Source of the DNA: CAYJMQ01 sp964371555
Lineage (GTDB): Bacteria; Bdellovibrionota; JACOXK01; 2-02-FULL-40-11
Direction of reading: 5' to 3'
Assembly (NCBI GenBank): GCA_964371555.1
Contig: CAYJMQ010000006.1
Location: 1-58,971 of the forward strand
Length of the DNA: 58,971 bases
Shown: positions 15,737-24,913 of the stretch, piece by piece
How the letters are laid out: each line of letters starts with the position of its first letter
Numbering within the stretch: position 1 is the first letter of the stretch
Notes under the pieces: generated by a model
What the model saw: the letters and a program-made list of their open reading frames with translations, nothing else
Told to the model about the DNA's origin: nothing
The model's database searches: none
Position numbers and translations under genes: made by a program

Positions 15737-15764
15737 TTCATATCATCTAAAAAAATTAAGTCAA
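15737..15764 (-). promoter_or_regulatory. Candidate promoter for the 15618-12791 gene pair
   Basis: On the minus strand TTGACT (plus-strand 15759-15764) and TATGAA (15737-15742) are 16 bases apart. The leader would be about 110 bases. Confidence 0.4.
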
Positions 15765-15812
15765 TTATAATAATGAACTCTGTTTTTAAAAATGTACGGA
15801 GCCATTTTTTTA

Positions 15813-15841
15813 TTGACATTGTGAGGGGAACTTAGAATAAT
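15813..15841 (+). promoter_or_regulatory. Promoter of the five-gene secreted-protein unit
   Basis: TTGACA (15813-15818) and AATAAT (15836-15841) are 17 bases apart; the -35 box is perfect and the -10 box matches five of six. Transcription would start about 25 bases before the GTG at 15872. Confidence 0.65.
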
Positions 15842-15871
15842 CCGTCTGGTTTAAAAAACCAAAAAATAGTT

Positions 15872-17140
15872 GTGTTGGCTTCCTTTAATTTTCGAATTTC
15901 TTTTGTTCTATTGACACTGCTCAGTCTGGCTGGCATCGGTTTGCTTTGGGCCCAAGCCCCCCCATACCTTTATTTCCCATCAAACATTTCTACTTCAAAG
16001 GAGAGACTTCTCGGACTAGGCAGCGACTGGTTTCAGTTCGGGGGGGATTTAAAATTGGGATATATAAACACCGAAAGGGATGAAACATACCAGTTCAACG
16101 AAGGAAGAGAAGGGATTATTCATGCCAACCAGGCGATACCTCGTTTTTTCTTCCAGGAAATTCTTATCACCCCCCAATTTTCCTTAAGAGATCGCCTCAA
16201 AGCCCTTTTTCAGGCGCGTCTTTTGCCTGGCTCCGTCTCGCTCAAAGAGGGATATGCCATCGGCTATCTCCCTTACCACGCCTTCGCCAAAATCGGTCTC
16301 GACCGTAGATTCTTCTCACCGCCAATCCACAAAACCATTATTCCTCCCATCGTCTCAACCGCGTTCGGAGAAGATCAGGACCTGCAAATCGTTATCGGAA
16401 GCGATTTTCTCATCTTAGACGTCAATCATCTTTACTGGAAAGCTTGCGTGGCGAATGGACAGAGGTTGTCTGAATCGTCTGCCACCGATTTTGTCGGAAA
16501 ACAACAAACATATCCGATCTTAAGCGACGCGCGCCAAATTGAAAGTTTTGATACCCATAAGGAAGTGGGACTGGGGGTCGGCTTTACAAAAGATTTTTCG
16601 CCCTCGATCAGACTTAATCTCCTTGCGTTCTCATTTTTTTCAAAACTAAATGAAAAAGACCCGGATCTCGGAAGAGAGACCGTTTTTTTACATCATGTCA
16701 TTCCAGGTTACTTCTCTCAGGAGCGCGATCGCTACCGTGCTGGTTTTGACCTGAAATTCGAATGGGACCTCCAAGGGAATAGGGCCACTTTTTGGACACA
16801 ATATATTCACGCGCTTGATGGGAAAATCACAAGAGACATTGCCGCTATCCAACCCTCGTATGCTATCGAGTCGGATATTCTGGATAACCTTTCCATCCGC
16901 GACATCGAATTTATCTACCGATGGAATTTTTTGAACGCAGCGGCAGAAGGTGTTGCCGATGATATTCAAGAAAGTCCATTTACGTGGGATCGCCGAACCC
17001 ACACGTTCGCCCTGAATTTGCGCTCGAAATATTTTTTCTCCTGGCAAAACGAATTTCATCTAAATCTGGAAAAAACAGGGGGGGTACACAAGGATGTCAA
17101 AAACAACGAATTCCTATCTCAGCTTACCTTTTATTTTTAA
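15872..17140 (+). CDS. Outer-membrane beta-barrel protein, porin-like
   Basis: The 422-residue product has a Sec signal ending near LLWAQA and alternating aromatic/polar beta-strand sequence throughout. It ends FLSQLTFYF, a typical terminal beta-signal for BAM insertion. No plug domain is seen. The family resembles alginate-export or phosphate-selective porin barrels, but I cannot assign the substrate. The start is GTG or TTG; neither has a good ribosome binding site. The gene opens a five-gene unit in which neighbours overlap or are closely spaced. Confidence 0.75.
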   Translation: MLASFNFRISFVLLTLLSLAGIGLLWAQAPPYLYFPSNISTSKERLLGLGSDWFQFGGDLKLGYINTERDETYQFNEGREGIIHANQAIPRFFFQEILITPQFSLRDRLKALFQARLLPGSVSLKEGYAIGYLPYHAFAKIGLDRRFFSPPIHKTIIPPIVSTAFGEDQDLQIVIGSDFLILDVNHLYWKACVANGQRLSESSATDFVGKQQTYPILSDARQIESFDTHKEVGLGVGFTKDFSPSIRLNLLAFSFFSKLNEKDPDLGRETVFLHHVIPGYFSQERDRYRAGFDLKFEWDLQGNRATFWTQYIHALDGKITRDIAAIQPSYAIESDILDNLSIRDIEFIYRWNFLNAAAEGVADDIQESPFTWDRRTHTFALNLRSKYFFSWQNEFHLNLEKTGGVHKDVKNNEFLSQLTFYF

Positions 17141-17783
17141 AATGGCATTGATATTCCAATGCAGTTTTTCAGCTACCGAGGCCAGGGGAGAAAGAATATT
17201 TGCTTCTAATGTGCAGGCATATATCAACAATTCGCAGACAAATGTACAGTCTATTTTAGACCGCCTTACCCCAAAATCAATAGATCTCAAGGATCTCACC
17301 GCGACAACGAGTGAACTTAATATCCTTCATGGAATTAAACCGACTGTGACGACTCAAAATTTGAATACTCTGACAGCCGGTTCAACCACCGACGCCGACA
17401 GTCTTCACACACATCTCTCAGGTATCGGAAACGCATCAACAATAGATAACCTGGACAGCGCCCAGTTTGTGCGTTCAGATGTCAACGATACGTTTGAAGG
17501 GGATCTCCTAACCCTGAATGGCGATCTCGAACTGAGCGCCGGCGGAAATATCACAACGACATCGAATGGGACACTAACCTTTAATCCCAATGGAACTGGC
17601 ACGATACGGCTCGGAACCGCAGACAACGAGACCGCTGTTGCCTTATCCGGAGATTTAAGTGTGACCGGAAATATTAACAATCCAGCCCTGACCCTCCTCG
17701 AACAAGAAGTTTACGATCTCAAAAAAGAATTTACCGATTTAAAATTCGCAGTTCAAGAACTGCTTGAAAGGAAAGTGAGGTGA
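17094..17783 (+). CDS. Secreted tail-fibre-like protein
   Basis: The 229-residue product has a signal-like N-terminus (to about residue 32). The tail-fibre style runs TATTSELNILHG, DSLHTHLSGIG and DSAQFVRSDVNDTFEG follow, then LTFNPNGTGTIRLG and a C-terminal coiled coil (LLEQEVYDLKKEFTDLK). It belongs to the same group as the proteins at 8995 and 14392 (NGTGTI repeats, HTH motif, coiled coil) but lacks their C-terminal domain. The ATG lies 47 bases inside the upstream barrel gene; a later in-frame ATG at 17142 is possible. Confidence 0.75.
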   Translation: MSKTTNSYLSLPFIFKMALIFQCSFSATEARGERIFASNVQAYINNSQTNVQSILDRLTPKSIDLKDLTATTSELNILHGIKPTVTTQNLNTLTAGSTTDADSLHTHLSGIGNASTIDNLDSAQFVRSDVNDTFEGDLLTLNGDLELSAGGNITTTSNGTLTFNPNGTGTIRLGTADNETAVALSGDLSVTGNINNPALTLLEQEVYDLKKEFTDLKFAVQELLERKVR

Positions 17784-17785
17784 TT

Positions 17786-18295
17786 ATGAAAACACAATTG
17801 AGAGATATGATCGCGGCAACGGGGGTAATGTGCCTGAGTCTTATGACAGCTTGCGCAACATCGCAACCTTATGGACAAGCTGACCGGATTGCAGCCCTCA
17901 TAGATCGGGATCCTATTTTGGAACAAGAATTAAATAACAGACTCCCTCTGGGGGCTTTTAAAGATAAAAAAGGACTTTATTCCCTGCAAAAAAAAGAGCT
18001 CACACAACTCATCGTTGAAAAACTTCTTGAAAAAGAGGCACAGAGGCAAAAAGCCGAAGTTTCGGTTCTCCTGGCCAAAAATGTTTACAAAAAAATCAAA
18101 CCGGTTAAAGACAAAGACATCAAAGACTTTTTTAAAGAGAATAAAGAACAGTTCAAAAATGTCAGTTTTCATGAAGCGCAAAATATTATCAGCGATCTGA
18201 TCTATCGACAGCGGAAAAAAGAGGCATTTTCGGTTTATTACAACGATCTCTTGAAAAACGGAAATGTTCAGATTTTTCTGAAACAACCCTCATGA
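17786..18295 (+). CDS. SurA-N-like lipoprotein lacking the PPIase domain
   Basis: The product is about 169 residues. It has a lipoprotein signal (lipobox ending MTAC, cysteine near residue 23), then a helical region resembling the N-terminal chaperone domain of SurA/PpiD proteins: ALIDRDPILEQELNN, followed by LTQLIVEKLLEKEAQRQ and KDIKDFFKENKEQFKNV. The parvulin PPIase domain is absent. It is probably a periplasm-facing chaperone for neighbouring barrel or fibre proteins. The binding site GAGGTG precedes the ATG and overlaps the upstream stop. Confidence 0.7.
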   Translation: MKTQLRDMIAATGVMCLSLMTACATSQPYGQADRIAALIDRDPILEQELNNRLPLGAFKDKKGLYSLQKKELTQLIVEKLLEKEAQRQKAEVSVLLAKNVYKKIKPVKDKDIKDFFKENKEQFKNVSFHEAQNIISDLIYRQRKKEAFSVYYNDLLKNGNVQIFLKQPS

Positions 18296-18305
18296 TTGGA
18301 GCCCT

Positions 18306-20522
18306 ATGAAAACAATAAAGAAATCGCTCACGATTTTGATCGTTTGTTTTACCGGATCGTTCTTTTTCTGGCTCTGGGCTCATGCCGCATTTTCGGGGAC
18401 ACTTTTTTTGAACCACGGGGCGGTCGACTCCCGGCATTTGCCCGAAATATCGCTGAATCAGATAGAGGGTCGTCAATATCTGCCTGAATATCTAATAGTC
18501 GAACTCAGCGGACCTGTCTTTGAATCCCAAAAAAAAATAATATCTTCTTTTGGAGGGGAAATTCTCACCTATATTCCCTTAAATAGCTTTGTCGTGCGTA
18601 TCGGTCATCCCGACATCCTGAAAAAAATCAAAAGCGTACCTTTCGTTCGGTGGGTCGGTATTTTTAAAGACGACTACCGGCTTTCAGAGGCGCTTAAAAT
18701 AACCCCGTTATTGGATGAAGATGAGATCATCCAACTTCTCGTTGAGCTTTTCCCCGGAGAAGACGCTCAGCCGATTATCGAAAAACTGAAAAAAAGAGGG
18801 GTTGAATCAACAATGATTTCTCAAAATCTTTTTCAGGTTGTCGGCTCGCGCAGATCTTTAAACTCTCTTGGGAACTCTCTTGGACATTTAAAAGAAATTG
18901 CATGGATAGAAGAAGATACAGAATTTGAACCCCTAACCACCCACTTTTGGGCTGATACTTCGTTCTCGCCTCATCTCAGCTCAAAATTGAGCGACTACCT
19001 ATTTGAAGAGCTGACAGATTTTGCGACCGGAACAAAATTGACCGGAATCCAGCCGCTTCACGCCCTTGGATTGAGCGGAAAAGATCAACTCATCGCTTAT
19101 GCCGACACAGGGCTCGATATCGGGATCAATGATTCCACTTTACACGGTGATTTCATCGGAAAACTCTTCTCCGCCTATGGCTTTCGAGGCGCTCCATGGA
19201 AAGATCCGTGGGGACATGGAACCCACGTGGGGGGATTGCTTGTGGGTAACGGTGGCCTCTCTTCCGGAAAGATACGCGCCTCCGCCTTTGATGCTAAGAT
19301 CATTGTTCAATCGCTTCTCATCAACGACAAATTTTATGTCCCCCCCACCCTTGGAGAATCGGTTTTTTTACCCGCATATCATGATGGAGCGCGTATTCAT
19401 TCTAACAGCTGGGGATCAAAAGCCACCTCTGGACAGTACAATATCTATACCAGAGCGGTTGATCAATTTATCTGGGACTATCCGGAGATGCTCGTCTTAT
19501 TCGCATCCGGAAACACGGCGGGCGATTATAACAAGGATGGCTTTGTCGACGAGGAATCGCTCGTTATTCCCGGAACGGCAAAAAATTGCCTGACCGTGGG
19601 GGCAAGTGAGAACCTCGTCAAAGACGGGGGGATACAGGTCAACTGGCAATGGATTGGAGTTAAAACGGAGAGATGGCATGTCGATCCTGTCGCCGGCGAT
19701 CTCCCTTCTGATCATGAAAACGGAATCGCGGCCTTTAGTTCGCGCGGCCCGACTCAGGATGGGCGTATCAAACCGGATCTCGTAGCGCCGGGAACCAACA
19801 TTCTTTCGACAAGAACACATGTCTCAGGGGGAAAAGATTTATGGGGTCCCTATAACAACGATTATATCTGGAACGGCGGAACCTCTATGTCGACCCCTCT
19901 TGTCGCAAGCGGCGCCTCAGTCGTCATGGAATACTTCCGGGAAAAATTTCAAAAAACCCCTTCGTCAGCATTAATTAAAGCACTGCTGATCAATGGCGCT
20001 ATAGAACTCTATCCAGGCCAGTTTGGCGATATAGACAAAAAAGAGATCCCAAAAAGGAGACCGAATGTTCAGGAGGGGTGGGGGAGGGTTGATGTTGGCC
20101 GTTCATGCCTCGAAACAGAAAAGAGAAAAATAGTCATCTATGATGAAACGACAGGACTGTCGACAGCTGAAGAAAAAAACTATTTCTTTGAAGTAATTGA
20201 ACCGGATGAGCCGCCGCTCGCAGAGCCGATATCGGTCACACTGGCATATCACGATTTTCCCTCCGCCCTTCAGACGACGAAAAATCTGGTGAATGATCTC
20301 GATCTTGAAATTACCGATGTAAATGGAAAAAAATATTTTCCAAATGGGCTGCTCGTCAAAGACGATACAAACAATGTTGAAGGAATCGACCTTTTGCCCC
20401 CCTTTCCCTCCTCTTTTCAGGTGAAAGTCAGCGCCTTTAACGTCCCTCAGGGGAAAGATGGAAAACAGCCTTATGCCCTTGTTGTTTCGGGTGGAATAGT
20501 TGAGAAAAAGAGCCCTAACTAA
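18306..20522 (+). CDS. Secreted subtilisin-like serine protease (S8)
   Basis: The 738-residue product has a signal segment (to about residue 30), a propeptide-like region, and an S8 catalytic domain with Asp267 (ADTGLD), His304 (GHGTHVGG), the oxyanion Asn403 (FASGN) and Ser527 (GGTSMSTP), so the triad is complete. A C-terminal beta-sandwich follows (VSVTLAYHDF-like region, about residues 640-735), as in the Kp-43/KSMK-type subtilases. It is probably exported and may process the fibre or barrel proteins encoded next to it. The ATG has GGAG upstream; the downstream gene overlaps by 23 bases. Confidence 0.92.
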   Translation: MKTIKKSLTILIVCFTGSFFFWLWAHAAFSGTLFLNHGAVDSRHLPEISLNQIEGRQYLPEYLIVELSGPVFESQKKIISSFGGEILTYIPLNSFVVRIGHPDILKKIKSVPFVRWVGIFKDDYRLSEALKITPLLDEDEIIQLLVELFPGEDAQPIIEKLKKRGVESTMISQNLFQVVGSRRSLNSLGNSLGHLKEIAWIEEDTEFEPLTTHFWADTSFSPHLSSKLSDYLFEELTDFATGTKLTGIQPLHALGLSGKDQLIAYADTGLDIGINDSTLHGDFIGKLFSAYGFRGAPWKDPWGHGTHVGGLLVGNGGLSSGKIRASAFDAKIIVQSLLINDKFYVPPTLGESVFLPAYHDGARIHSNSWGSKATSGQYNIYTRAVDQFIWDYPEMLVLFASGNTAGDYNKDGFVDEESLVIPGTAKNCLTVGASENLVKDGGIQVNWQWIGVKTERWHVDPVAGDLPSDHENGIAAFSSRGPTQDGRIKPDLVAPGTNILSTRTHVSGGKDLWGPYNNDYIWNGGTSMSTPLVASGASVVMEYFREKFQKTPSSALIKALLINGAIELYPGQFGDIDKKEIPKRRPNVQEGWGRVDVGRSCLETEKRKIVIYDETTGLSTAEEKNYFFEVIEPDEPPLAEPISVTLAYHDFPSALQTTKNLVNDLDLEITDVNGKKYFPNGLLVKDDTNNVEGIDLLPPFPSSFQVKVSAFNVPQGKDGKQPYALVVSGGIVEKKSPN

Positions 20523-21543
20523 ATCTATTTTTTTTATCTCTTTCCCGCTTATTTTTTTTTCCAGGTCTTCATTCGCCCCTTTTCTGATGACGGATCAGGA
20601 TCCCGCTCTGAGATTAAAAGCTCTCGAAACTATTAAACCAGAGGAAGTACGAGATCGAAAAACGATCACGACTCTGATCGAGACACTTCATGATCCCTCT
20701 TCTTATATCCAATCTGAAGCGATGTATTCTCTCCAACAGATTGGAAAGCCGGCTGTGCCTTATCTCATGGAGTCGCTCAAGAACAGACCCCCTTCCGCAC
20801 CTTCCCCCCCTTTCAATGAATGGAGAATACTCTATCTTTTAGCCAGACAAAACATCAAAAATATCATCCCGGAACTGAAAAAAATCATTGAAATATCAGT
20901 GCAAAAAAAAAACGATTTCACCCCTTTATACACATCTTTATATTCGCTCGGTTTTGTCGGAGGGAGTGATGAGGCTGCTTTTATTTTGAATCTTCTCCCT
21001 TCTTCAAATAATGCCATGGGAAAAATATGCCCGATCGCTCTCTATAATATCGCCCGAAGGGATCTCTATGCCTTCTTCAGAGGAATCTATTCCGTCGATC
21101 CCTATTTTGTGAAATCGGAGCATCTCCTTAAAAAGATCATTTCAACCCTCCCTGTTACTCCAAAAACCATTTTATCTCTCTGGAATAAGGCAGAGCCGGC
21201 GTTTCAGGCAGTGGCGCTCTTTATTCTCAGGCATTTGGGGAGCGGGGAAATTTCCCCTTTTTTTGAGGAAGGCCTAAAGCGGAAGAATCCTGAAATTCAA
21301 TTTCAGGCGATTCAGGCAATAGTCGACCATAAACTTGAAAATCTTGTCCCAAAATTATTCCCCCTCATAAAAAACTCTATTGACGAAAGAGTATGTTCAC
21401 TCGCGATCGATGTCATTCGAATTCATCTTGAAAAGCTGACCCACCCACAAAAAAAAGATCTGCGACTGCATCTCACAAAGCTATTAGCTCATGACTCCAT
21501 TGAACTTCGAAACAAAGCCAGCCAGACACTCACCCGATTCTAG
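20500..21543 (+). CDS. Exported HEAT-repeat protein
   Basis: The 347-residue product has a signal peptide (FFISFPLIFFSRSSFA) and helical HEAT-like repeats (DPALRLKALETIKPEEV, SSYIQSEAMYSLQQIGKPAV, NPEIQFQAIQAIVDH and a final repeat near ELRNKASQTLTRF). HEAT repeats are protein-protein interaction scaffolds. The start is TTG and overlaps the protease end by 23 bases, so it is the last gene of the unit, which ends here. A convergent gene stops 13 bases away. Confidence 0.8.
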   Translation: MRKRALTKSIFFISFPLIFFSRSSFAPFLMTDQDPALRLKALETIKPEEVRDRKTITTLIETLHDPSSYIQSEAMYSLQQIGKPAVPYLMESLKNRPPSAPSPPFNEWRILYLLARQNIKNIIPELKKIIEISVQKKNDFTPLYTSLYSLGFVGGSDEAAFILNLLPSSNNAMGKICPIALYNIARRDLYAFFRGIYSVDPYFVKSEHLLKKIISTLPVTPKTILSLWNKAEPAFQAVALFILRHLGSGEISPFFEEGLKRKNPEIQFQAIQAIVDHKLENLVPKLFPLIKNSIDERVCSLAIDVIRIHLEKLTHPQKKDLRLHLTKLLAHDSIELRNKASQTLTRF

Positions 21544-21556
21544 ACCGATTCAGAAA

Positions 21557-22813
21557 CTAAGCAATTAAAGGGAAATCATTGTATTGCCTATCCCGGACAT
21601 GGGAAACATATTTCGTCTCTTTAAGAATTTCTTTGACCCTCTTTTTTTGTTCCGTCGCCTCCATCCCCCCCAACTTTAAAATCCGGTCAAAAAGAATATT
21701 TAAAACGCACAAAGATGCCTGGCATTCAGGATTGAGCACAAATGGCTTGAGCGCTTTTACCGATTTTCGGACATCGAGATCGAAACTGACAAATCCCAGA
21801 TAACCGACGTCGATATTGAGCAATTTCCTTGCCGCGGCAATCACAGCCTTGCCTTCGTTCCCCTCTGATCTATCCATCGCCATATTGACAATCAGTTCAG
21901 GGGTATACTCTTTTAAAAGAGAGCCAAACATTTCAAGGTATTCCGGTCCCAGTTCAAAAATCTGTGAAAGCAGCTGACGCATTTCAACTGAATAGCCCTG
22001 CTCCCGGCAGAGCTTGAGAAATTCAACAACCTTTTCATGTCTTCTAAAAAAGATACCGAGCTTTCGATAGAGCGCGGTTTTTATAAAATGATAGGCATCC
22101 TGTATTGAGGAGGGATCGGGGCAGGTTACAACAATATGCCGGTCCGCGGAAAGAAAAAAATCCAATTCATTATAGGAATTTCCAGCGCCGATATCGAGAA
22201 TCACATAGTCGGCGTCAATCTCTCTCAATTTGGAAATAAGTTTAACCTTCTGAACATATTTTGGGTTCGCGTAGCCAAGGCATCCTGAAAGACCGCTGAT
22301 CAGAGAAAGATGCTCAAATGGCGTGGGAATGCAAACATCCTGAATCCCCTGAACCTTTTTGGTAATAAAATGATCGAGTGTCAGATCAGGCTGGGCCAGA
22401 CCCAAAACAGTATGAAGATTCGATCCCCCCAAATCCAGATCGACAACGACCGTTTTCTTGCCGGCTTTGGATAAAAGGATTGCAAACGTGGAGGCCAAAA
22501 GCGTTTTTCCAACCCCCCCTTTTCCACTGGCAATCGCCCAAATCTTGTCAGGCTTATCTTTCAACAAGGGTCTCGAGGGATAAAATTCGTCCCGGAATAT
22601 TCCTTCCAATTCATCGTCTTCCGTCCGGCTCGCTCCAAATAAGGGGCGGAATGAGTCGATCTCAGACGCCTTTAGCCAGTCAAATTTATTCCCGATGAGA
22701 TGCCAGGTCAGCGTATCGCAGCCAAATTTCTTCTGGGATTTGAGTTTCTGAAGCTCTTCAATGACAAATGGACCCTGCTGTTTGCCATCCACTTTGATGT
22801 ACCATTTTTTCAT
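21557..22813 (-). CDS. MinD/ParA-type ATPase with N-terminal GYF_2 domain
   Basis: The product is 418 residues. Residues 1-60 resemble GYF_2 (KKWYIKVDGKQQGPFVIEEL), a domain thought to bind proline-rich or membrane-associated partners. From about residue 90 it is a MinD-like P-loop ATPase with the deviant Walker A SGKGGVGKT (about 96-104) and VVVDLDLGGSNLH (Walker A'). The start at 22813 has GGGAGGG upstream and overlaps the upstream gene stop by four bases (ATGA). An in-frame ATG at 22840 lacks a good binding site. It is probably co-expressed with the Wzz-like gene. Confidence 0.85.
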   Translation of the reverse strand: MKKWYIKVDGKQQGPFVIEELQKLKSQKKFGCDTLTWHLIGNKFDWLKASEIDSFRPLFGASRTEDDELEGIFRDEFYPSRPLLKDKPDKIWAIASGKGGVGKTLLASTFAILLSKAGKKTVVVDLDLGGSNLHTVLGLAQPDLTLDHFITKKVQGIQDVCIPTPFEHLSLISGLSGCLGYANPKYVQKVKLISKLREIDADYVILDIGAGNSYNELDFFLSADRHIVVTCPDPSSIQDAYHFIKTALYRKLGIFFRRHEKVVEFLKLCREQGYSVEMRQLLSQIFELGPEYLEMFGSLLKEYTPELIVNMAMDRSEGNEGKAVIAAARKLLNIDVGYLGFVSFDLDVRKSVKALKPFVLNPECQASLCVLNILFDRILKLGGMEATEQKKRVKEILKETKYVSHVRDRQYNDFPLIA

Positions 22814-24750
22814 ATTTTTATATTTACCCTCCCTATCCATGACAAACTTTCTATATCTTCCCTCGTAACGCCGCTGGCGTAAGCCAGCATCGATTTAATT
22901 TTTTCCCTCTCTTCTTGAACCAGAATCACACCCTGCGAATATTGAGCCAGTGTAAAAAGATCATAACTCTCAAAACAAGACGGGGCGTGAATCATGATGA
23001 GATCAAATTTTGATTCCAAAGCGCTCATGAGCGCCTTCATCGACGGCGAGGCAACAAGCTCAAAATCGCCAGAATGATAAGAGCCGGCTGTCAACACAGA
23101 CAGATTCGGAATCTCTGTTGTCTGAATCGCCTGATCAAGGGTTATTTCATCGAGCAAGAGATCGGCCAGGCCTTCTTTTTTAGGGAGAGAAAAGAGGGTC
23201 TCAAGTTGCGGCTCATTTAGAAAGGCGTCCACGATTAAAACCGTCTTGTTCCGGTGAGCCATTGAAATCCCGAGATTTGTCGAAAGATTCATCTGATGTG
23301 CCCGCTTACCCACATGCATCAACAGGACGGTTTTCATATTTTTTCTTTTGAATTCAACGTAGAGCTGGTCGCTGATCCGATTCAGCTCTTTGCATAATGG
23401 ATGCTCTGGCTGATGAGACAAGAGGAGGTGAATGTCCTTTCTCCTTCGGTCTTTTCCAGAAATAGTGATCTCTCCCAAAGTTCTAATGAGAAGTGTGGGG
23501 ATATGTCTCTCATACATTTTTCGCCTTTGAACCCATTCGTAAAGAGAAACAATGACAGAAAATATCAAAAGAACGGCACAACCGATGATGATAATCCCTT
23601 CAAATAACTTCCTGAATCCCCGCTGCCAATAGCCTGAGACAACATAGGCCGGCATCATAACCTCTATCTCGGTCGCATTGAAAAAGCCTTCCTTGAGCAT
23701 TTTTTGATATTTCTCATAAAGCCGCGAATAGGCTTTCTGGTTGGCCTGCAGCGACTCTCTGAGACGCCCCTCCTGTTCGGAAGCTTCATCCCGATTTTTG
23801 AAAGCAATTTTTTTTCGGATTTCTTCAATTTTTTTTAAATGAAGGGTTTCCTCTTCGCGCAAACGGGAGGGCTCCGGCCCAAAAGCGCCCTTCTCCTTCA
23901 AAATCTTTTGTTTCAAGCGCTGAATTTCGGGGTGAGCGCTTTTGTATTTTTTGGATAGCGCCCGAAACTCGTCATAGAGCCTTTTAAATGCCTGCTCTTT
24001 CTCCGTTAATGTATACCCCTCGAGCGACTCGCCTGTTTCGATTCGCTCGATCAGACGCCTGCGCTGAGAAATTTCCGCTCTTTTTTTTCGGATTTCGCTT
24101 AGGGCATCGGTATGTTTTTTAAGCCTTTCAAAAGAAATTTCTTCGCCTGGCAAAACTCCTCCCCCCCCTAATTCCCCTGCTAATCCAAAGAGCGCCAATT
24201 CCTGTTCCATAATTGTATTTTCAAGATCTGAAAGCTTTTGCTCGATTCCAGACAAAAGCCTTCTCTGCTCCCCCAGCAACTCTTCCACATATTCCTCAAG
24301 ATAAAGTTCGATGAGCGTATTGAGAACTGCCACCGGTTCCCGATGAACGACAGACAGATAGAGCAACACCCTGTTTCCCGAAATCATTCTCGTCTTTACC
24401 GCAACAGTTTCGAAAGGCTCAATATCGGGAAATTCCTGGTTTAGCTTTCGAAATACTTTTTCAGAAAGAAGGGGACTTTGAATTTTTTGTCTGTGATATA
24501 AAAGCGCCATCTTAAGCTGAATGTCGATCAAAGAGGGAGACTCTTTTTGGGGCGCAAACGTCAATGATAAAACAGCTTCGCCCCGCCCTGTATGGGGGAA
24601 TCCGGGAGGTCCGGATAAAATGAAGACTATCAGTAAACAGGCAAGAATAGCCAAAAGAATTAAAAATAGATAATTGCCTGTAACAACTTTCCAAATATCA
24701 GTTGAAAAAAGAGCTCGAATTTTTTCTAAAATTTGATGACGAGGTAGCAA
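22810..24750 (-). CDS. Wzz/exopolysaccharide chain-length protein with degenerate BY-kinase-like domain
   Basis: The 646-residue product has two transmembrane helices (near residues 25-45 and 385-410) flanking a long periplasmic coiled coil (Glu/Lys/Arg-rich, about 150-365), as in Wzz/ExoP proteins. The C-terminal domain is a CpsD-like P-loop fold. Its Walker A region reads MHVGKRAHQMNLS, with no GKS/T, and Walker A' is LIVDAFLNEP (DAF where DAD is expected). No C-terminal tyrosine cluster is seen (it ends SWIGRVNIKI). It is probably a non-catalytic regulator, with the intact ATPase supplied by the next gene. The start is TTG, with AGAGGTG upstream. Confidence 0.8.
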   Translation of the reverse strand: MLPRHQILEKIRALFSTDIWKVVTGNYLFLILLAILACLLIVFILSGPPGFPHTGRGEAVLSLTFAPQKESPSLIDIQLKMALLYHRQKIQSPLLSEKVFRKLNQEFPDIEPFETVAVKTRMISGNRVLLYLSVVHREPVAVLNTLIELYLEEYVEELLGEQRRLLSGIEQKLSDLENTIMEQELALFGLAGELGGGGVLPGEEISFERLKKHTDALSEIRKKRAEISQRRRLIERIETGESLEGYTLTEKEQAFKRLYDEFRALSKKYKSAHPEIQRLKQKILKEKGAFGPEPSRLREEETLHLKKIEEIRKKIAFKNRDEASEQEGRLRESLQANQKAYSRLYEKYQKMLKEGFFNATEIEVMMPAYVVSGYWQRGFRKLFEGIIIIGCAVLLIFSVIVSLYEWVQRRKMYERHIPTLLIRTLGEITISGKDRRRKDIHLLLSHQPEHPLCKELNRISDQLYVEFKRKNMKTVLLMHVGKRAHQMNLSTNLGISMAHRNKTVLIVDAFLNEPQLETLFSLPKKEGLADLLLDEITLDQAIQTTEIPNLSVLTAGSYHSGDFELVASPSMKALMSALESKFDLIMIHAPSCFESYDLFTLAQYSQGVILVQEEREKIKSMLAYASGVTREDIESLSWIGRVNIKI

Positions 24751-24807
24751 GCTGCATCACCTCTCTGGTCTCTGGCATTGTTTAAGAGCCTTTTTGTGAT
24801 GGGGTAT

Positions 24808-24835
24808 TACATATACCTCTCGTACATCAAGTCAA
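24808..24835 (-). promoter_or_regulatory. Weak candidate promoter of the Wzz-like gene pair
   Basis: On the minus strand TTGACT (plus-strand 24830-24835) and TATGTA (24808-24813) are 16 bases apart. The -10 match is poor. Confidence 0.3.
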
Positions 24836-24913
24836 TAAAATATTTAATTACAAAAACATCGTCTATTTTAGAGTACAGTCTTCATTCAAAGTCTTTAAAA
24901 ATCAATTTTTCTT

